DNA from: Taeniopygia guttata
Lineage: Eukaryota > Chordata > Aves > Passeriformes > Estrildidae
Direction: 5' to 3'
DNA length: 64,000 nt
NCBI RefSeq assembly: GCF_048771995.1
Contig: NC_133030.1
Coordinates: 54,840,001-54,904,000 of the forward strand
Positions within the stretch are counted from its first letter, which is position 1. Each line of letters begins with the position of its first letter. Position numbers and translations under genes: made by a program. Positions 49,096 to 62,600 of the stretch are shown in pieces. The notes beneath the pieces are model-generated. The model did not search any database, had not been told where the DNA came from, and worked only from the letters and a program-made list of their open reading frames with translations.

Positions 49096-52000
49096 TCTTC
49101 ATTTGTGATTCAACCCCCTTATTGCTTTTCCAAGTAAGTATTTACACAGCTCAGTGAAATTTGTGAAGCTGATCACACAATGACAATCTCTTGAAGGAGA
49201 CAAAATCCCACCTTGACCCTAGACACTGTTCCAACAGTGGAGATTTGAAACCTGGGCAAGAAACATGTGTTGGGTAATCAACAGTGTGCAGCTGCCAGCT
49301 TCTTCAAGCAGGACAGCTGTGTCTGTATTCTGATCTTTGGATGCTTGGAGTTTTAAACAAACTTCAATTGTAATCATACATGAGTTGGGTTTTGGCTTGG
49401 GTTTTTCCTTTCCTGTGGTTTTCAACAGCTCCAAATCCAGGATTAAAGCAGCAGGAGCTGGTACTGCTGCAGTTGGTGTGTGCTGCCCCTGAGGACCTGG
49501 CTGTTGCCACGGGTCCAGCTGTGCAGTGCCACCACAGCACAGGACAAGCAGTGTCCAGCTCCAGCCTCACTTGGGGAGGGAGGGGCAGAGGAGATCTGGC
49601 ACCTGAGTGCAGAGGTCCCCAAATTCACATCTCTGGAAGTGAGTGTCTTAAATACCAATGTTGAGGGATCAGATTTCTTTAGAAGCAGGATAAACTTAAA
49701 ACCTGGTCTATCAAAATCAGGAACCTGGTATGACATGGTGTGTGACAAGTTTTGTCCAGGGAGGAGTTAAGGGTGGGGGTTTTGTTGTCCTTCACAGCTG
49801 CCTGCCAGAAAAATCAATAGTGTTTTGGGGTTTTTTTTGTTGGATTCAATATGAGAAGTTTTGAGAGATCAAGGCTGCAGTACACAGTGAGCACTGCACC
49901 TTTTTTCCTAGTCAGGTTGTTCTGGCAGAACTTGGAATTGGACAAAAGCAAAGATTGTGTTTGGGTAATTGCAGCAGGGGTGCTTTGAGCTGCATGTTCT
50001 GTTCTGCAGTGTCTGTGTTGCATGTGGTCCTGGCAGTGAGCCATCACTGGGCACCAGCAGCTGTGGCAAACAGTGCTAGAACCATGCGGTAAAGTTATGG
50101 GAAATTTCAAAATGCCCTTTTATGTGGATTTCTATTGCTGTAATAAAAACCCACAATTTTTAATTTAGAGACAGGTTTATTCCTGGCTTTTGTCTAAGAG
50201 AAGTCTGTTCTCCATTGGGCTTAAACCAGGTTTGCATTTCCAAAATGCCCATTTCCATGCGTGTTTGGGAACCTAGAAGATGATTACTAGTCCCTGTGTA
50301 TGCTCTCAGGAACGCATCTGTTCCTCTTGGTGCAGGCACGTGCCTCCCTTGTGTAACTTGTGAGCACACCCTGATAAGTGTTACTCTCATGACCAGAAGG
50401 TTTCTGCCTGAAGCTGTTTTTTTGTGATGTTGGCTGCTGTGAAAGGTGACACCAGTGAAGTACCATCTCAGGGGTGGTCAGTCACATTTCAGGGCTGACT
50501 TGGTGGCGATTGCAAGCTGCCATCCATAGGCATAATCTCTGGCTGTTTGGTTTTTTCCCCCCAGGCTGTAAAGACTAGCAAGACATACCTGTTCCTTCCT
50601 GTAGGGCAAGTAGGAAATAAATTACCTAAAAAAGAAAAAGTTTTTTGTAGGGTCAGTGAAGTGATTATGTCATACCAAAGTTATAGGATGGTAGATTTGG
50701 TGTAAAACATGGTGGGAGTATGCAGGGAAGAGAGGTGTTCTTGTCTGTAGTAACCCACAGGTGGATCAGAGTGAGTGTGTCACAAAGTGGTACCCTAATT
50801 AAGTCATGGTGGAGGCTTCTAAAAGTGCTGAGGCTGGAACTATGAAATTCCTGGTGCTGAGTTACACTTCTGAGCCTGTTTTCACATTTTTGTTGCTGTT
50901 TCTGTCTCAGATTATTAACTGATGATTCCACCAGCTTATAAATATTGAGTGTTATGTGACTATTTCTTTAGGGAAGGAAGTCTGACTTTAAAGTTTCATG
51001 AGTCTTTGAATGTATTGCCTCTGCTATCTGATTAAAGATAACAAGTACATCTTCAAAAGGCAACTTGGAGTTCAGATAAAACCTGCTCCAGGCTTCCAAG
51101 TTAGGCTTCTGGCACCTGGGAAGGAAACAGTGCTGGGTGATTCCCTTCACTTGGCGCTGTACCATGTCTCTGCTAGAAAACCCCGGTGTGAACGCTGCCC
51201 TTGGGCAGGTGCAGGGTCTCGTGGCAGGTCCATCAGCCTCGGCTTTTCAAGCCCTCATCTTGCAGGAGCCTGAGATTGGGAGCTTTGCTGCAGCTTGGCA
51301 GCCTCTGGCAGCAGTTTCTCTTCATCCATCATGACAAGGAGCTGCTCAGCTGCCAGCTCTGGGCCTCAGCAGCTTCAAACAGGGTGTGAAATCCTGACTG
51401 TTGTGCACGTAAGAAGTAAAATTGCCTGGTTTTACTTTTTTCTGTTAAAACCTACAAGTTGTCATTAGAGGCCAGTGCCTCCTCCGCTGGATCTGATTAG
51501 ATGTCTGTTAGATGAAAGTGTGCTCTTTGCTCCTGAGCGTGCACAGCTTTGCCTTGTACTGAGGCAAAAGATGGGAAAAGTGATTTGAAGGGATTGCAGT
51601 AGGCAGAGAAATGTGCTCAATGCTTTTGTTTTACCTTGCTGTGGTAGTGGCTTCCCTTGCCAGTGTACCTGTGATGTGGTGCTCCCACAGAGGTCATCTC
51701 TGCCGGGCCACCTGCCTGAGGCATTGCCACAAGGCTGTCATTCCTCCCCCCTAAGGTCTGCCCTGTTCCTTGGGGTAAGAGACTTGTGGAAAGATCCTGA
51801 TCTCCATCCAAGTCAAACAGCTCGGTTGATTTGTTGCTGTCCAGATGTACCTCAGAGTGTAAATAGTTGATAATAAATAATGCTTAGCACGTGGGTGTCT
51901 TCCAGTTGTGAAAGATCTGAACCTTGTTGTTTGAAAAGGAGAGGCGCCTCTGAAAAGTAGTAAATGTAATGATCTGTAATGAACTGTCCTTTCATTTGTG

Positions 52001-55000
52001 GGCTGCTATGAAATTGTAATAAAGATCACAGGACCTCCGGGGTCCCAGTGAAAGCAGGGACTAGACATGGCAAGGAGATTTGGAACAAAAGTAGCTGACC
52101 CCCTATTAGTCTTTCCAAACTGTGACAGCTATTCTCAAACTAATTAGTCCCAAAGAGCCTCAGAGGCCTGTTACTGAGGATTGACTCCTTGGCATTCGGT
52201 AACACCACTGAACCGTAAAATTCTGGAACAGAAAACCCAGAAGGAAAAAAAAAAAAGGCAGCATGAAAGCAATGAAACTTAATGCTCTTAAACCTTATCT
52301 GTGAAACACTGCATGGTTAAATTTCAGCTTAAGGTTTATAAAGTTGTTGGAGCTGTTGGGCTTACTTACTTGCTTAATAGGCTGCTGGTGTTGCCTGTGT
52401 TTTTCATTTTGGAAATGATCATCTTGCTGCCACAGAGGTGTCAGAATCTGTCTCTTGACCGGGAATTGCTGAGGAGATGTTCTGAGGCCCCTGACAAGCA
52501 GCTTTCCCAGGATGTCCCTTCCTTCCCTAGGGCAGACCAGCACCAGGGTATCTCCACAGCTTCCTTAGAGCTACTGCAGCTGACATCAATCAAGGGCATG
52601 GCCCCAGTGCCCAGGTGATGCTGCTTTTATTCAGGAAAATTCTAAAACGCCTCATTTTTTTTCAGAGCAAAATCAAATAACATCTTGATAGTTTGGGTTA
52701 GGAACATAAGGAGCAGATTCACTCAAACAGAGGGAAATGTTCTTCCTGCTGAAATTAGTGTCAGGGAAACCAAATGAGTGCTAAACCATCTTTCCTACAC
52801 ATCAGTTTTTCTACTTGCATATGCTGTCAAGTCGTTGCTTACTCAATAGTTAGGGCTCTTTAAGCTAGTTTGTTGTGGCTAAATTTCCAGTCCTGAGTGT
52901 CCTGTGGCAGTGGCTCCAGTGCTGGCCACCCAGATCAGCTGTGACAGGCTCAGAGTGAAGCCAGGCAGCCGGGTCAGTAAGGCAAGGCTGGGAGCAGCGA
53001 GGCACATGGTTAGGCACAGACCTGCCCGTGGGGGTGCACGAGCTTCACAAGGGCCCCTGCCCAAGTGCCAAGGTGCCTTGGCCACAGATGTTTTCTCTCA
53101 GGACTTTCTCCCACTGGTCCTTCCACATCACTCAGCTCCAAAGTTTCTCAGCTGCACCACACTGGAGCTTGAACACAGGCAGTCCTGCACCTGCGAGGAG
53201 GGGAAAGGGTTGCAGAGCCTACTTCTGCTCCCAGGTCCCTGATATTTTCTGAGTTTTGAGCTGTTTTTTTCTGGTGCTCATCTCATCCCATTACTGTGGT
53301 GTTAGAGGCATTTCCTGCAAATTAGTGTCTCAAGGGGAAAAGAGACAATTCAAAGGAGTGCTCTGGTCTGAGCACAGAGTCACAGGCACTACAGCCATAC
53401 ATTCCAAATGAGGGAAGTATCAGCACCAGGAACAACTCAACTGGAGGTTTGTGTGGGTGTTTTATTATTCTCTGTGAATTTGTGCTTGATACTGTTTTTT
53501 ATATTTATCTGATATTAATAAAACCCAAGGAACTGCATTGACGTCAATGGAGTTTGGCTTTGATTCTGTGCAATTAAGGTAGACATCTGACATCTTTAAA
53601 ATAAACATGAGGAAAGTATACTTCCCCAGGAGAATCATATCCCTGTCTTGTCAGGGAATTGTTATTAAATTATTTATTAATCAATTATCACTCTTACGGA
53701 CAAAGTCACAGGTATACAAATGGCGAACAGAGTAGTTCACATAGGAAAAGACTAAATAAAGAAGTAAAATACTAAATGAAAAGACTAAGGGTGGTCTCTG
53801 GGGCTGGGAAAACTGGATTTAAAAGCTACCATCTCCTGCCTCTTTTGTTCCTTCAGCCTGTGCTCACATTCTGTCTCACAAGCCAGAAGAGCTGGTGGCT
53901 CCAGCTGGATGTGCTGTGGAACTTGGGATGGTTGTGGATGGTGGGCAAGCACACTCAGGGAAATTGTAAACAGGAGCTCCAATGACAGGAAAACACTGTT
54001 CTGTGTAGAAGAATTAATGGGATTTTAAACAATATCTTTTAGATTCTTATTTATTAGATGACATTTAATACAGGAGTTTGCATTCTCTGCACCTTCTCCA
54101 TGAACAGGATTGGCTAGATTTTCGTTTTTATTCTGCTGAAAGATTAAAAGGTCCAGAATGCCAAAGAGGAACTTTTAAGGAAAATTTTAAAAACCCTTGA
54201 CTACTGGCGGACTTCATCAAAATCCCAAGAAACAGTTTAGACAAGATGAATGATGTGGTAGCTGCAGCCACTCGGGCTGCTGTCAGGAACACAGCCCCTC
54301 CAAAGAGCAAAACCCCAACTTAGGTGGAGCAGTACAGAAACAGGGAGGGGAAAACCTCTCTGGGAGGAAAGACCCACAGAGGTCACCAAAGAACAACACC
54401 TTCACCTTGCAGTCAGTGAAGGAGCCAAAGTTTTATCAAGTAGCACAACTTGCTACAGGGGATGAACCCCCCCCTGTAAAAAGCAGTAGCATATAGAAGG
54501 AAATAATCAACTGTGCACTCCTCATGCTGACTAAAAATCAAGGAGATGGAGGGGTGATGACTCCTCCTAACAGCACCTGGTCAATCCTGATACCAGAAGA
54601 CGGGAGCAGTGCATTTGATTTGAGGAAAGAAATGCTGCAGGAAGCAAGAGGTGTTCCTGGAGTTCCCAGAGCTGTGCAGGTGGGTAACCAGCGTCTTGTG
54701 GGGACCTGGGGGTGCTCTCAGTTTTGCTTGGCCAGGTTTGTGTGCCTGGGTGAAACATCTGCTCCAGACCTGTTCTGGGAGAGGACAGGAGTGTGTGGGC
54801 TGGGAGAGAGATGCAGGGAGGCCAGGCTCAGCAGCACAGGCTTGGCTGGCTGCATCCTGCTCCGGGTCACTGAGAGGGAAGCCAGGAAGTGAAGGTGGCT
54901 GTGGTGTGTGGGTGGTGAGGATTGTGAGGTGATCAGTGAGGCCTTCCTGTTTGTAACACCAAGAGGCTTTTCCTGGGCAAGGGGGTGGTTTTATCTGAAT

Positions 55001-55690
55001 CACTGAAGGGGAACTGAGTGTTCCTGGTGGGAGGAAAAGTGGGAGAGCAGGTACCTGTCTGTTGTGAGAGCCTTTCTGGAGGCGTTCAGGGAGGTGCACT
55101 GAGGAGCTGTGGAGCTTCACTAATGCGAGGCACTGACTGCTGCAGTATATTCTTTTTATTTTTACAGTCTTTTATGATACTGTCTCTGCCTTTGTTCCTT
55201 TTTTTTTTCACCTCAGCACTGTGGGGTGGGACTGGGAGACAGAAAGAAGCAGTGGTATCACTAATACCAGAAAACCTGTTCTGCAGGAAAACCTGCAGAT
55301 GTGTGCAGGATGGGGAAGGACTCATGACCCAGCCTGCCCTGCACACAGAAGGCCAGAGGGTGATGGGGAATGGCAGGTTCTTGCCTGTCTTTCCCCTTTC
55401 CCATGAACCCTTTCTCAGCTCTGGTCAAAGAGATCTGGTACTATTCAAAGAGCAACTGGAAGGAAGGTCTCCTGCCTTTCCTGCTCCATGGGACTTGCTC
55501 TGCTGTGGTGTCAAACAGCCTGTGCCTTGGTCTAGGCTGGGTAGTAATGGTGGATTTGGAGTTTATAAGGGAGATGTCTGTAGCTGTCACAGGGCTGACA
55601 TCATGGGCCATGCCCTGAGGAGGCACTTAGGTGTCATAGAAGCTACCAGTTCTGGGAATTTTCTGTGACCTGCTTTTCCTCCCAAAATTC
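49096..55690. other. Intergenic sequence downstream of EIF5
   Basis: No coding exon supported. Isolated AATAAA signals (50143, 52018, 53517) are the only transcript-like marks; without splice or homology evidence they are not called as genes. Confidence 0.6.
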
Positions 55691-55718
55691 TGTTTCATGA
55701 CAGTGGCAAAGACCCATT

Positions 55719-55757
55719 CCCCAGGAACGTCCCCAGGAACGTCCCCAGGAACGTTCC
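55719..55757. repeat. 12 bp tandem repeat, three copies
   Basis: CCCCAGGAACGT repeated; the last copy has one C to T change. It borders the GC-rich island to its right. Confidence 0.9.
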
Positions 55758-56045
55758 CAGGCTGCAGGAGGGATCCCAGCCGGGACTGACCTTGCTCCCC
55801 CATCTGTTACAGTGTCCTGCGGGGACACAGCCCAGGCGGGCAGGCAGGATGGGGAGGGCACAGGGGGCACATTTTGACCCGCCACAAGGCCTGGGTGCCA
55901 CCTGCGACCCCGAGCATCCGTCACTCCCGCCGGGGCAGGGCTGCGTGGGGCGCAGGGATCGTGGCCGAGATCGTGGCTGGGACTGCGGGATCAGGCTGGG
56001 GGAGCCGGGGCCGGGCACTGGCGCGCCTGCGGGGAGCGGCGAGGC

Positions 56046-56340
56046 AATGGGGGGTGCCGGGAATGTGGGGTGCCGGTGCTCCGGGATCCCGGGAGTGCGG
56101 GCTGTGGGGAGGGCGGGGTCCCGGGAGTGCGGGAACTCGGGGATGCTGGGTGCCGGTGCTGCGGGGTGCTGGGAGTGCGGGGTGCCGGTGCTACGGGGTG
56201 CCGGTGAGGCGGGGTCTCGGTGAGGCGGGGTGCCGGTGCTGAGGGTCCCGGTGCTGGGGGGTTCCGGTGCTGCGGGGTGCCGGTGCTGCGGGGTCCCGGT
56301 GCTGGGGGGTCCCGGTGCTGGGGGTCCCGGTGCTGCGGGC
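56046..56340. repeat. GC-rich minisatellite
   Basis: Degenerate tandem units of about 15-20 bp built on GGGGTGCCGGTGCTGC and GGGTCCCGGTGCTGG. Many runs of three or more G on the plus strand could form G-quadruplexes. It causes the long Pro/Thr/His-rich minus-strand open frame over this region. Confidence 0.9.
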
Positions 56341-56403
56341 ACGGGCGGGGACCCCCCGGCCCCCGCGTCCCCGGCCCCGCCCCGCGCCGCCCGAAGGGAA
56401 GTG

Positions 56404-56418
56404 GCCGCCAGGGGGCGC
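56404..56418 (+). promoter_or_regulatory. CTCF-like binding motif
   Basis: GGCCGCCAGGGGGCGCCCG (56403-56421) contains a close match to the CTCF core CCASYAGGGGGCGC. It sits at the right edge of the minisatellite. Confidence 0.6.
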
Positions 56419-56488
56419 CCGCGCGCCGGCGGCACCGCCCCGGCCCAAAGCGGCCCCGAGGTGGTGACGGACCCGGGGGGAACGAAAG

Positions 56489-56600
56489 GGAGAAAAAAGA
56501 ATAATATACACCAAAGAAAACGCAAAACTAACAACAACAACAAAAAGAAAGGCAAAAAATAAAATAATAAAAAAGAACTCAAAAAAAAAAAAAAAAAGGA
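56489..56600. repeat. A-rich low-complexity tract
   Basis: Begins at once after the GC-rich island: interrupted A runs, an AACAACAACAACAA stretch and a run of about 17 A near 56581-56597. Confidence 0.85.
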
Positions 56601-59600
56601 AAACCACCCAAAATATCCTCCTCCTTCCCATTTTCACCCTCCTGAATATTGTCTGGCTACACATGTACCAGGGTTGGACTTCTCCCTCCCAGCACCACTG
56701 AGCTCAGGTTGCCCGATGCACGTCTTTGGGGAACAAGTGCAAAACTCTCGCTGGATGGAAAGGGGGTTCCCAACCTCGCACCTGCCCCTGCTGGGGTCAC
56801 ACCTGCTGCAGGGCCCCAGGGAGTGTGCGGAGCCTTGGCACAGGGAGGTGGCACCTGCCTTGTCACCCCCTCAGTCATTGCAGTGAGGGAGATGTCTCTC
56901 TGGAAAGAAACAGTGGAAAGCAGTGTGATGGGAAGGGCATGAAGGTAGTGAAAATAATGCTTAATTGAAAGTACTGTCAAGAAAATACTTGAGAGAGAGA
57001 GGGAGAGCTGCATCTGTCTCTCCGTCACACACTGTCCATGGGTACAGCCATGTTACACTCAGGGAGAACTTGCTTTTTTATATTCTCCAAGCTGTATCAT
57101 AAGGATGCTCTTAAAACCCTGGTCCATGTAATCTCAGTGCACATGCTTTCAGGGCAAAGTGATGCTTTTGGCAACACTGAAGGAAATATTCAGGTCACAT
57201 GCAGCCTGCTGATCCTCAGCAGCACTTTTACCTGCAGGAACAAACTACCTCATCTCCACATCTGTGTGTTACCTGACTCATTCCCAGTAAAATGTATTGT
57301 AATGAACCATTTTGCCAGCTGCACTCACTCAAATGTCACGTGAGGAGATCCTGCACACACAGCCAGTTTCTGCTTTGCCTGCATGGATGCCTGCCCTGTC
57401 CTGCTGATGATCTTGGGAGTTCAGATATCCTCCTCCAGCAGGGATGTGTGCTGGGGAGAAGATGGTGCCCTGTCTCACGCAGCAGTGACTCACCATGCAG
57501 CCCTGTGCAGCTCTGTGGCCTCCCCTCCATCTGCATTTCTGGTACCCAGGATGCTGTAATTAAACACCTCTGAAGAGCTGTGTTAGCATGGACATACCCA
57601 GAGCTGCAGGGAGCCATAGAGAAAATAAAACTGATGGCAACACCATCCAGCTCCTCCTCAGCGCTCCAATGGGGGAAATCTGAGAATCCATTTATTTTTC
57701 TTCATTTTGCTCTGATGTTATTTTTCTGTGATCATGTTGCTCACAGCAAAACTGAAATGAAAAGCCCAACAGCCAAGAGTATCAGAAGTGCAGGAAGAGA
57801 GATCTCCCTGCATGATCCTTCCTCAGGCTGGTCCTGGGAAGCAGGGTTGAGCACCTTGGTTTGCTTGGGCAGTGAGGGAGGTGGTGCAGGGTGGTAGGAT
57901 GGGCTGGTGGAGGCTGAGCTGTCCAAAATCCATTGGTATCTGGCTGCATCCATGTAGCTCTGCCAGGCAGGGGGAAAGGACAGACAAAGCTACTATCCAA
58001 AAATCATCTGCAAATCACCAGTGAGTGCACATTCACTTTTCCTGACAAATGAAGACACCAGAGGAGTCTGTGTGTTTTTACAGAATTATTTTTTTCCCAG
58101 TCTTCCTAAATTCTTCAAAGACAAGCATAGCCTCCTTGCCAGACAAGTGAATTTATGGCCTTGCAGGTGTCAGAGAAGCAAAAACCTGATTGTCTGGGTC
58201 AGACTGGGGCAATTTTAACGTGTTTGAGCTCCTCTTGCTTGACAATTGTAATGTCAGATGGTCACAGAACGGCTGGGTGGCCCCAAGTCTGTCCATGGGA
58301 CCAGCTGGACACCAAAGGCAAAAAGGCAGGTGAGGTATGATCCTGTATGATCACCTGGGCGATGGATGCTGCCTGCAGGGACAGGGTGAAGACAGGGACT
58401 GGTGTCACCCTCAGCAGCACAGGGTGGCTCAGGAGGTCCTGCAGGCCCCTCCCCTCTGCTCCAGGGCTCTCCATCACACTCTCACCCCAGAAGGGGACAG
58501 CCAGGTCCTGCAAATCTCAAGGTGGTCCCCACATTTCTAAGAAGTAGATTTTTTTTTTTCCACCAAAGCAGTAATATGAAGGAAGTTGGGTCTCTGCATC
58601 CCAATTCTTTTGTTTAGCTCTGAAACATTAAAGCCTGGTCAGGGCCTTAAACCATCCTTTGTTTAGGCTTCCTCAGGCAGGCAATTTCTCTGTGATGGGG
58701 TGCTGATGAGGATGGCAGGTTCCCCCTCCCTGCTTTCCCCCCACCTCCCCGGTCTTTGATCACAGCAGCTCTGGAAACTAAGCTTTGAAAATACAGTCAT
58801 TTCATGGATGTGTTGATTAGGAAATGAAATTCCAAGAAGCAAATGACAGCCCAGCTGCACTGCCTGACTCTGCAAGGTTGGAGCTCCCCACCAGGAAATG
58901 TATTCTCATATTTTTTTGACACATCCAGGGTGTTGTATCATTAATAAAAAATGCAGACAGAACTTCATAAGAGAAAATGACTTCCAAAGAAACTACCTTT
59001 TTTCCCCTAGTTTTTCCTGTGAATCTGTAGGCTTCCTTGAAGACAGCTCAGTTCTTTCTCTATTTTGCAGAGCAAAATGAAGCATAGATTTACCCTGGAG
59101 TAGTGTCTTCTGGATGTACAGTAAGACCCCAGGGATTTGTCTCTCCTAGCAGACTGTTAATCAAGGTTTCCAGCTTCACAGGAATTTGGTTTTATTGGGG
59201 GACAGAGAGAAGCTGAAGGCTTTAATGGTTAATTCTACAGAATTCTAATTCTACAGAGAAATAACCCCAGCCTTGCAGTCCTGTGAGGACTGGATTCTGC
59301 CTAGTCCATGCAGCTGGATAGGGAGAGGTCTGACTGATGTGTCTGCCTCCACAGCAGCCAAGATGCCATACACTGACTCTAAGTCTTTCTTATTCAAACA
59401 ACCCCAAATCCACCTCTGAAAAACAATCCTTTCCCCTTCCCTTCTGTATTAATAGCACAGTGCTTTTTTGAGTGCTATTCTGAGCATATCAGGCCAGGGT
59501 GGGAGGGTGTTTTGGGGCTGATTCACCTCAATTTTTTTGCTGAGAAAGCAGGACATTCAACAAGGATAATGGCAGAGGCTGGGCTTATTTGGTTTCAAAT

Positions 59601-62600
59601 TGGGTTCAAGGAGCTCCTGAGGCTACTCAAGACTCACAGAAGTGCTGCAGGAGGGGAAAACCTGAAAAAGGCCATGTCTGTCTGGGGCAGCCATGTATGG
59701 GGCTGAGGGGTGGTTCAGATCTGCTGGAGGGTCACAGCTGAAGCAGATAGTGGGACTTTGCAAGTGTCTAAATGTACTTAATGTTTAATGTAAGGTTGTT
59801 TGAGAAGGCCTGGAAAGAAGATGAGGTATTTGGAAGAACCTTTTTGTGAGGAAGAAATACCTCTGCAGGAAGAAGACTGTTTGCTGGGACACAAAGGAGC
59901 ACTCAGTCTCTGGCTGGCAGTTCAGGTTTGTTGTGAAAATGTTATAAAGGGCCTTCCTGTAAAAGGCAGATCACTTTTTCCTGAATGCAAGGAGGAAAGA
60001 AGAGCCAGGGAAGTGATACAAACAAAACCTGTCAAAGCAACAAGCCAGGAGAAGCAGCTTTGCAGAAGTGCTTTGAACGGCTGCGCATGCTGTGACAGGG
60101 GATGGATGTATCAGAGCCAGAGAGGTTAAAGCATGTAAGATGAGAGATGATGCTGGCCTAGACATGAAGGGCCTTGTCCTACTCTTCTCTAGTTTGTATA
60201 TCCAGAAATAACCAAGCAGACAGAGTCTGACTTCCAAACACTGTGAACAGAGGTACACCAACAGCCTTTACCCCTGTGGGCCTTCTTTTCCCCTCAGCAC
60301 AGAATGGTTAAAACTATTTCTCTCTCAATGGGTTGCCTCCTTTCCCTAGGTTCTGCTTTAAAATCACCCAACCCCCCCCCCCCCCAAAAAAAAAAAAAAA
60401 CAGGTCAGCCCTTACACCTGTAGCTCATTCTGCACAAGACATCCCATTGGGAAGGGAGTTTTACTGGTGATGGCAGGAAATCCTTTTAGAGCTCCCCAGC
60501 TGTTGTGCTGCAGCAGCCCCTTTCCCTCCCACTGCTCCTGCCCACGGAGGCACTCCCACGGTGCCAGAGGCTCATCCCCCTGCAGCGGTGGGGATGCAGG
60601 GTGGGAGAAGGCTGAGCAGCCCAACCCTGACCACATTCCCCTGTGGTATGAGGCTGCTCTGGTTCCTCCAGCTGGTTGTTCTCACCCATCTCCATTGCCA
60701 TCCCCATCCCCACAAAGAGCAGCCTGCAGGTGACATCTTTGACACCTCCAGCTGTCTTTCTGCACATCGCAGCTTTTCATCTCTGGCAGCTAATAGCAGA
60801 GTGCTGGGGGAAGGGAACATATGCCAAAGCAGCTCAGCTAAGGTGCCTTCTTACTAATCCCATTACCTGCCCCCCTAGCAAGAGAGAGGGTTTGATATAT
60901 GGCCAGGGAGGTACAGGAATATCTCCCTCTCTCCATGCTGTAGGAGATGCTTTTGCCTCTGTGTGGGACAGGGACTGACACCTCTGTGAGGAGCGACAGC
61001 ACGAAAAGCACGGGCTGGAAGCAGCCAGGAGCGCATGTTCTGACACAAGGCCCTCTGGGGCACTTAGAGGGCATGAAGCTTGGGCTCAGCTCAAGGAATC
61101 TTGCTTAGCTGCAGGGAATCTCACAACCCCCGTTCCAAACACCTTTTGTAGCTCGACAAGCTCTTGAGGACGTATCCCGTTAATGGCTGATGCTGCACAC
61201 TGAGCGCAGGTGTCGGGAATGCGTGATGCAGGCAGCAGCAGCAAGGTGAAGGTTTTGCGTCCTGGGAGGGGAGGAGGTGTCCTGGTACCCTGGGGAGCCC
61301 AAGGGAGGGTGAGAATCTGAGCTGCCAGGGGATGCTGTCACATCTCCAGGTCCTGTCTGCTCCCCACTGCTCCCTCCTGAGCTCAGCTGCATCCTGTCTC
61401 AGCTATGATTTTGAATGGAGCTGGTGGCCAGGGCCCTCCTGTGGGGGTGTGGCAGTGACAAGCTATTGTGCCAATAATATTGTGGGGGCTTGGGAGATAC
61501 TGCAGAGCAGTGATGGGGCCACCTGTGCGGGCCCACAGCATCATAACAGTGCCAAAACCCTCCTCTTGCCTTTTGCTGGCCAGCCTGACAGGAGCTGAGT
61601 AGCTGTGAAGGATGAACGAGTGGCCTTTTCCATCTCTCAGTGGCCAAGAAAACATAACTTCTGCATCTTTTCCTAAAATACTTGGGAGTGCCAAATGTGC
61701 AGGTGCGGGGTTGTGTAACTGTTGGCTCTGCTGTGTGGCTGCTGGAAGGAGCTGGGGACCAGCCTGCACAGGAGAGACACAGGCTCTCCAGGTTTGCCTT
61801 CCAGATGGGGGAATCCCGACCTGTTTCTGCTCTCTTCTGATGGATAACTTGTCCATAACTCCCGCTTGTGTTTGGGACTCCTGGAACCCCCGCCAACAGT
61901 GTGTGCTCTCACCTTTTTGTGCCCGGAGCCCTTTGGGGTCTGTGTCTCACCAGAGGAGTCACTACAGAGGGTTTTCCAGGGACTGTCCCCTTCCCTACCC
62001 TGCTTGCCACTATCCAATTCATTGGCTGGAGAGGAGGCACAGGCACATGTTTCAGTATGTGTCTCTTTTTAATGCACTTATTTTTAGCTTGTTTTTGTGG
62101 CCCATAGAGGATTCCACAGGAAATCCTGCAGCCATGGGATCATGAAAAGCTCAGGTTCCCGATTGTGTTACATACGTTAACAGAGATGTGATCTATACAG
62201 GGTTTTTAAAAAGCAGCTATAAATACTTCCTCCAGCTGCACCAATATCCCCTCGTCCCTCTTCTCTTCATGGCACCTGTTGACACTCATGTACCCAGTTA
62301 AGATTAGCTGCTTCCCAGGGAAGGGGAGCCCTGACTCTGGAGCCATCCCTCCCTGCTCTGTAGCAGGAGCACCTGGCTCTCCTGTTTTGGGACACGCCTT
62401 GGGCTGTCAAAATTTGCAAAACCCCAAATGGCCAACTCCCCTGATGGGTTTGCTTGGCCCAGCAGCAGTGAGGGGCAAGAGCCACAGCAGCCAGCCCCAT
62501 ATGGGTGGTGGCACTTTGCCATCTGAGCCCCGGGCAGCCTCGGGCTCTGGCCAGGCAGTCCCATCACAGTGAGGAGGTTGTCAGTTCTCAGCCCTGCTTC

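Larger units (their letters stand above)
55860..56480. promoter_or_regulatory. CpG-rich island downstream of EIF5
   Basis: Very high G+C with many CpG, containing the minisatellite (56046-56340) and a CTCF-like motif (56404-56418). It could be a promoter, but I found no initiator codon, donor or recognisable exon. MARK3, the next gene in mammals, has an N-terminal exon that I did not find here. Confidence 0.5.

Noticed and set aside
55860..56480. MARK3 first exon in the downstream CpG island
   Set aside because: Expected by mammalian gene order, but the characteristic N-terminal coding sequence was not found in any frame.
55695..56582. 295-residue minus-strand open frame with repeated TGTP and PQHR-like units
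   Set aside because: It is the translation of the GC-rich minisatellite; it has no domain, no splice context and its composition follows the repeat.
59512..60129. Plus-strand open frames of 64 and 109 residues near the right end
   Set aside because: No splice sites, no start context support and no recognisable domain.
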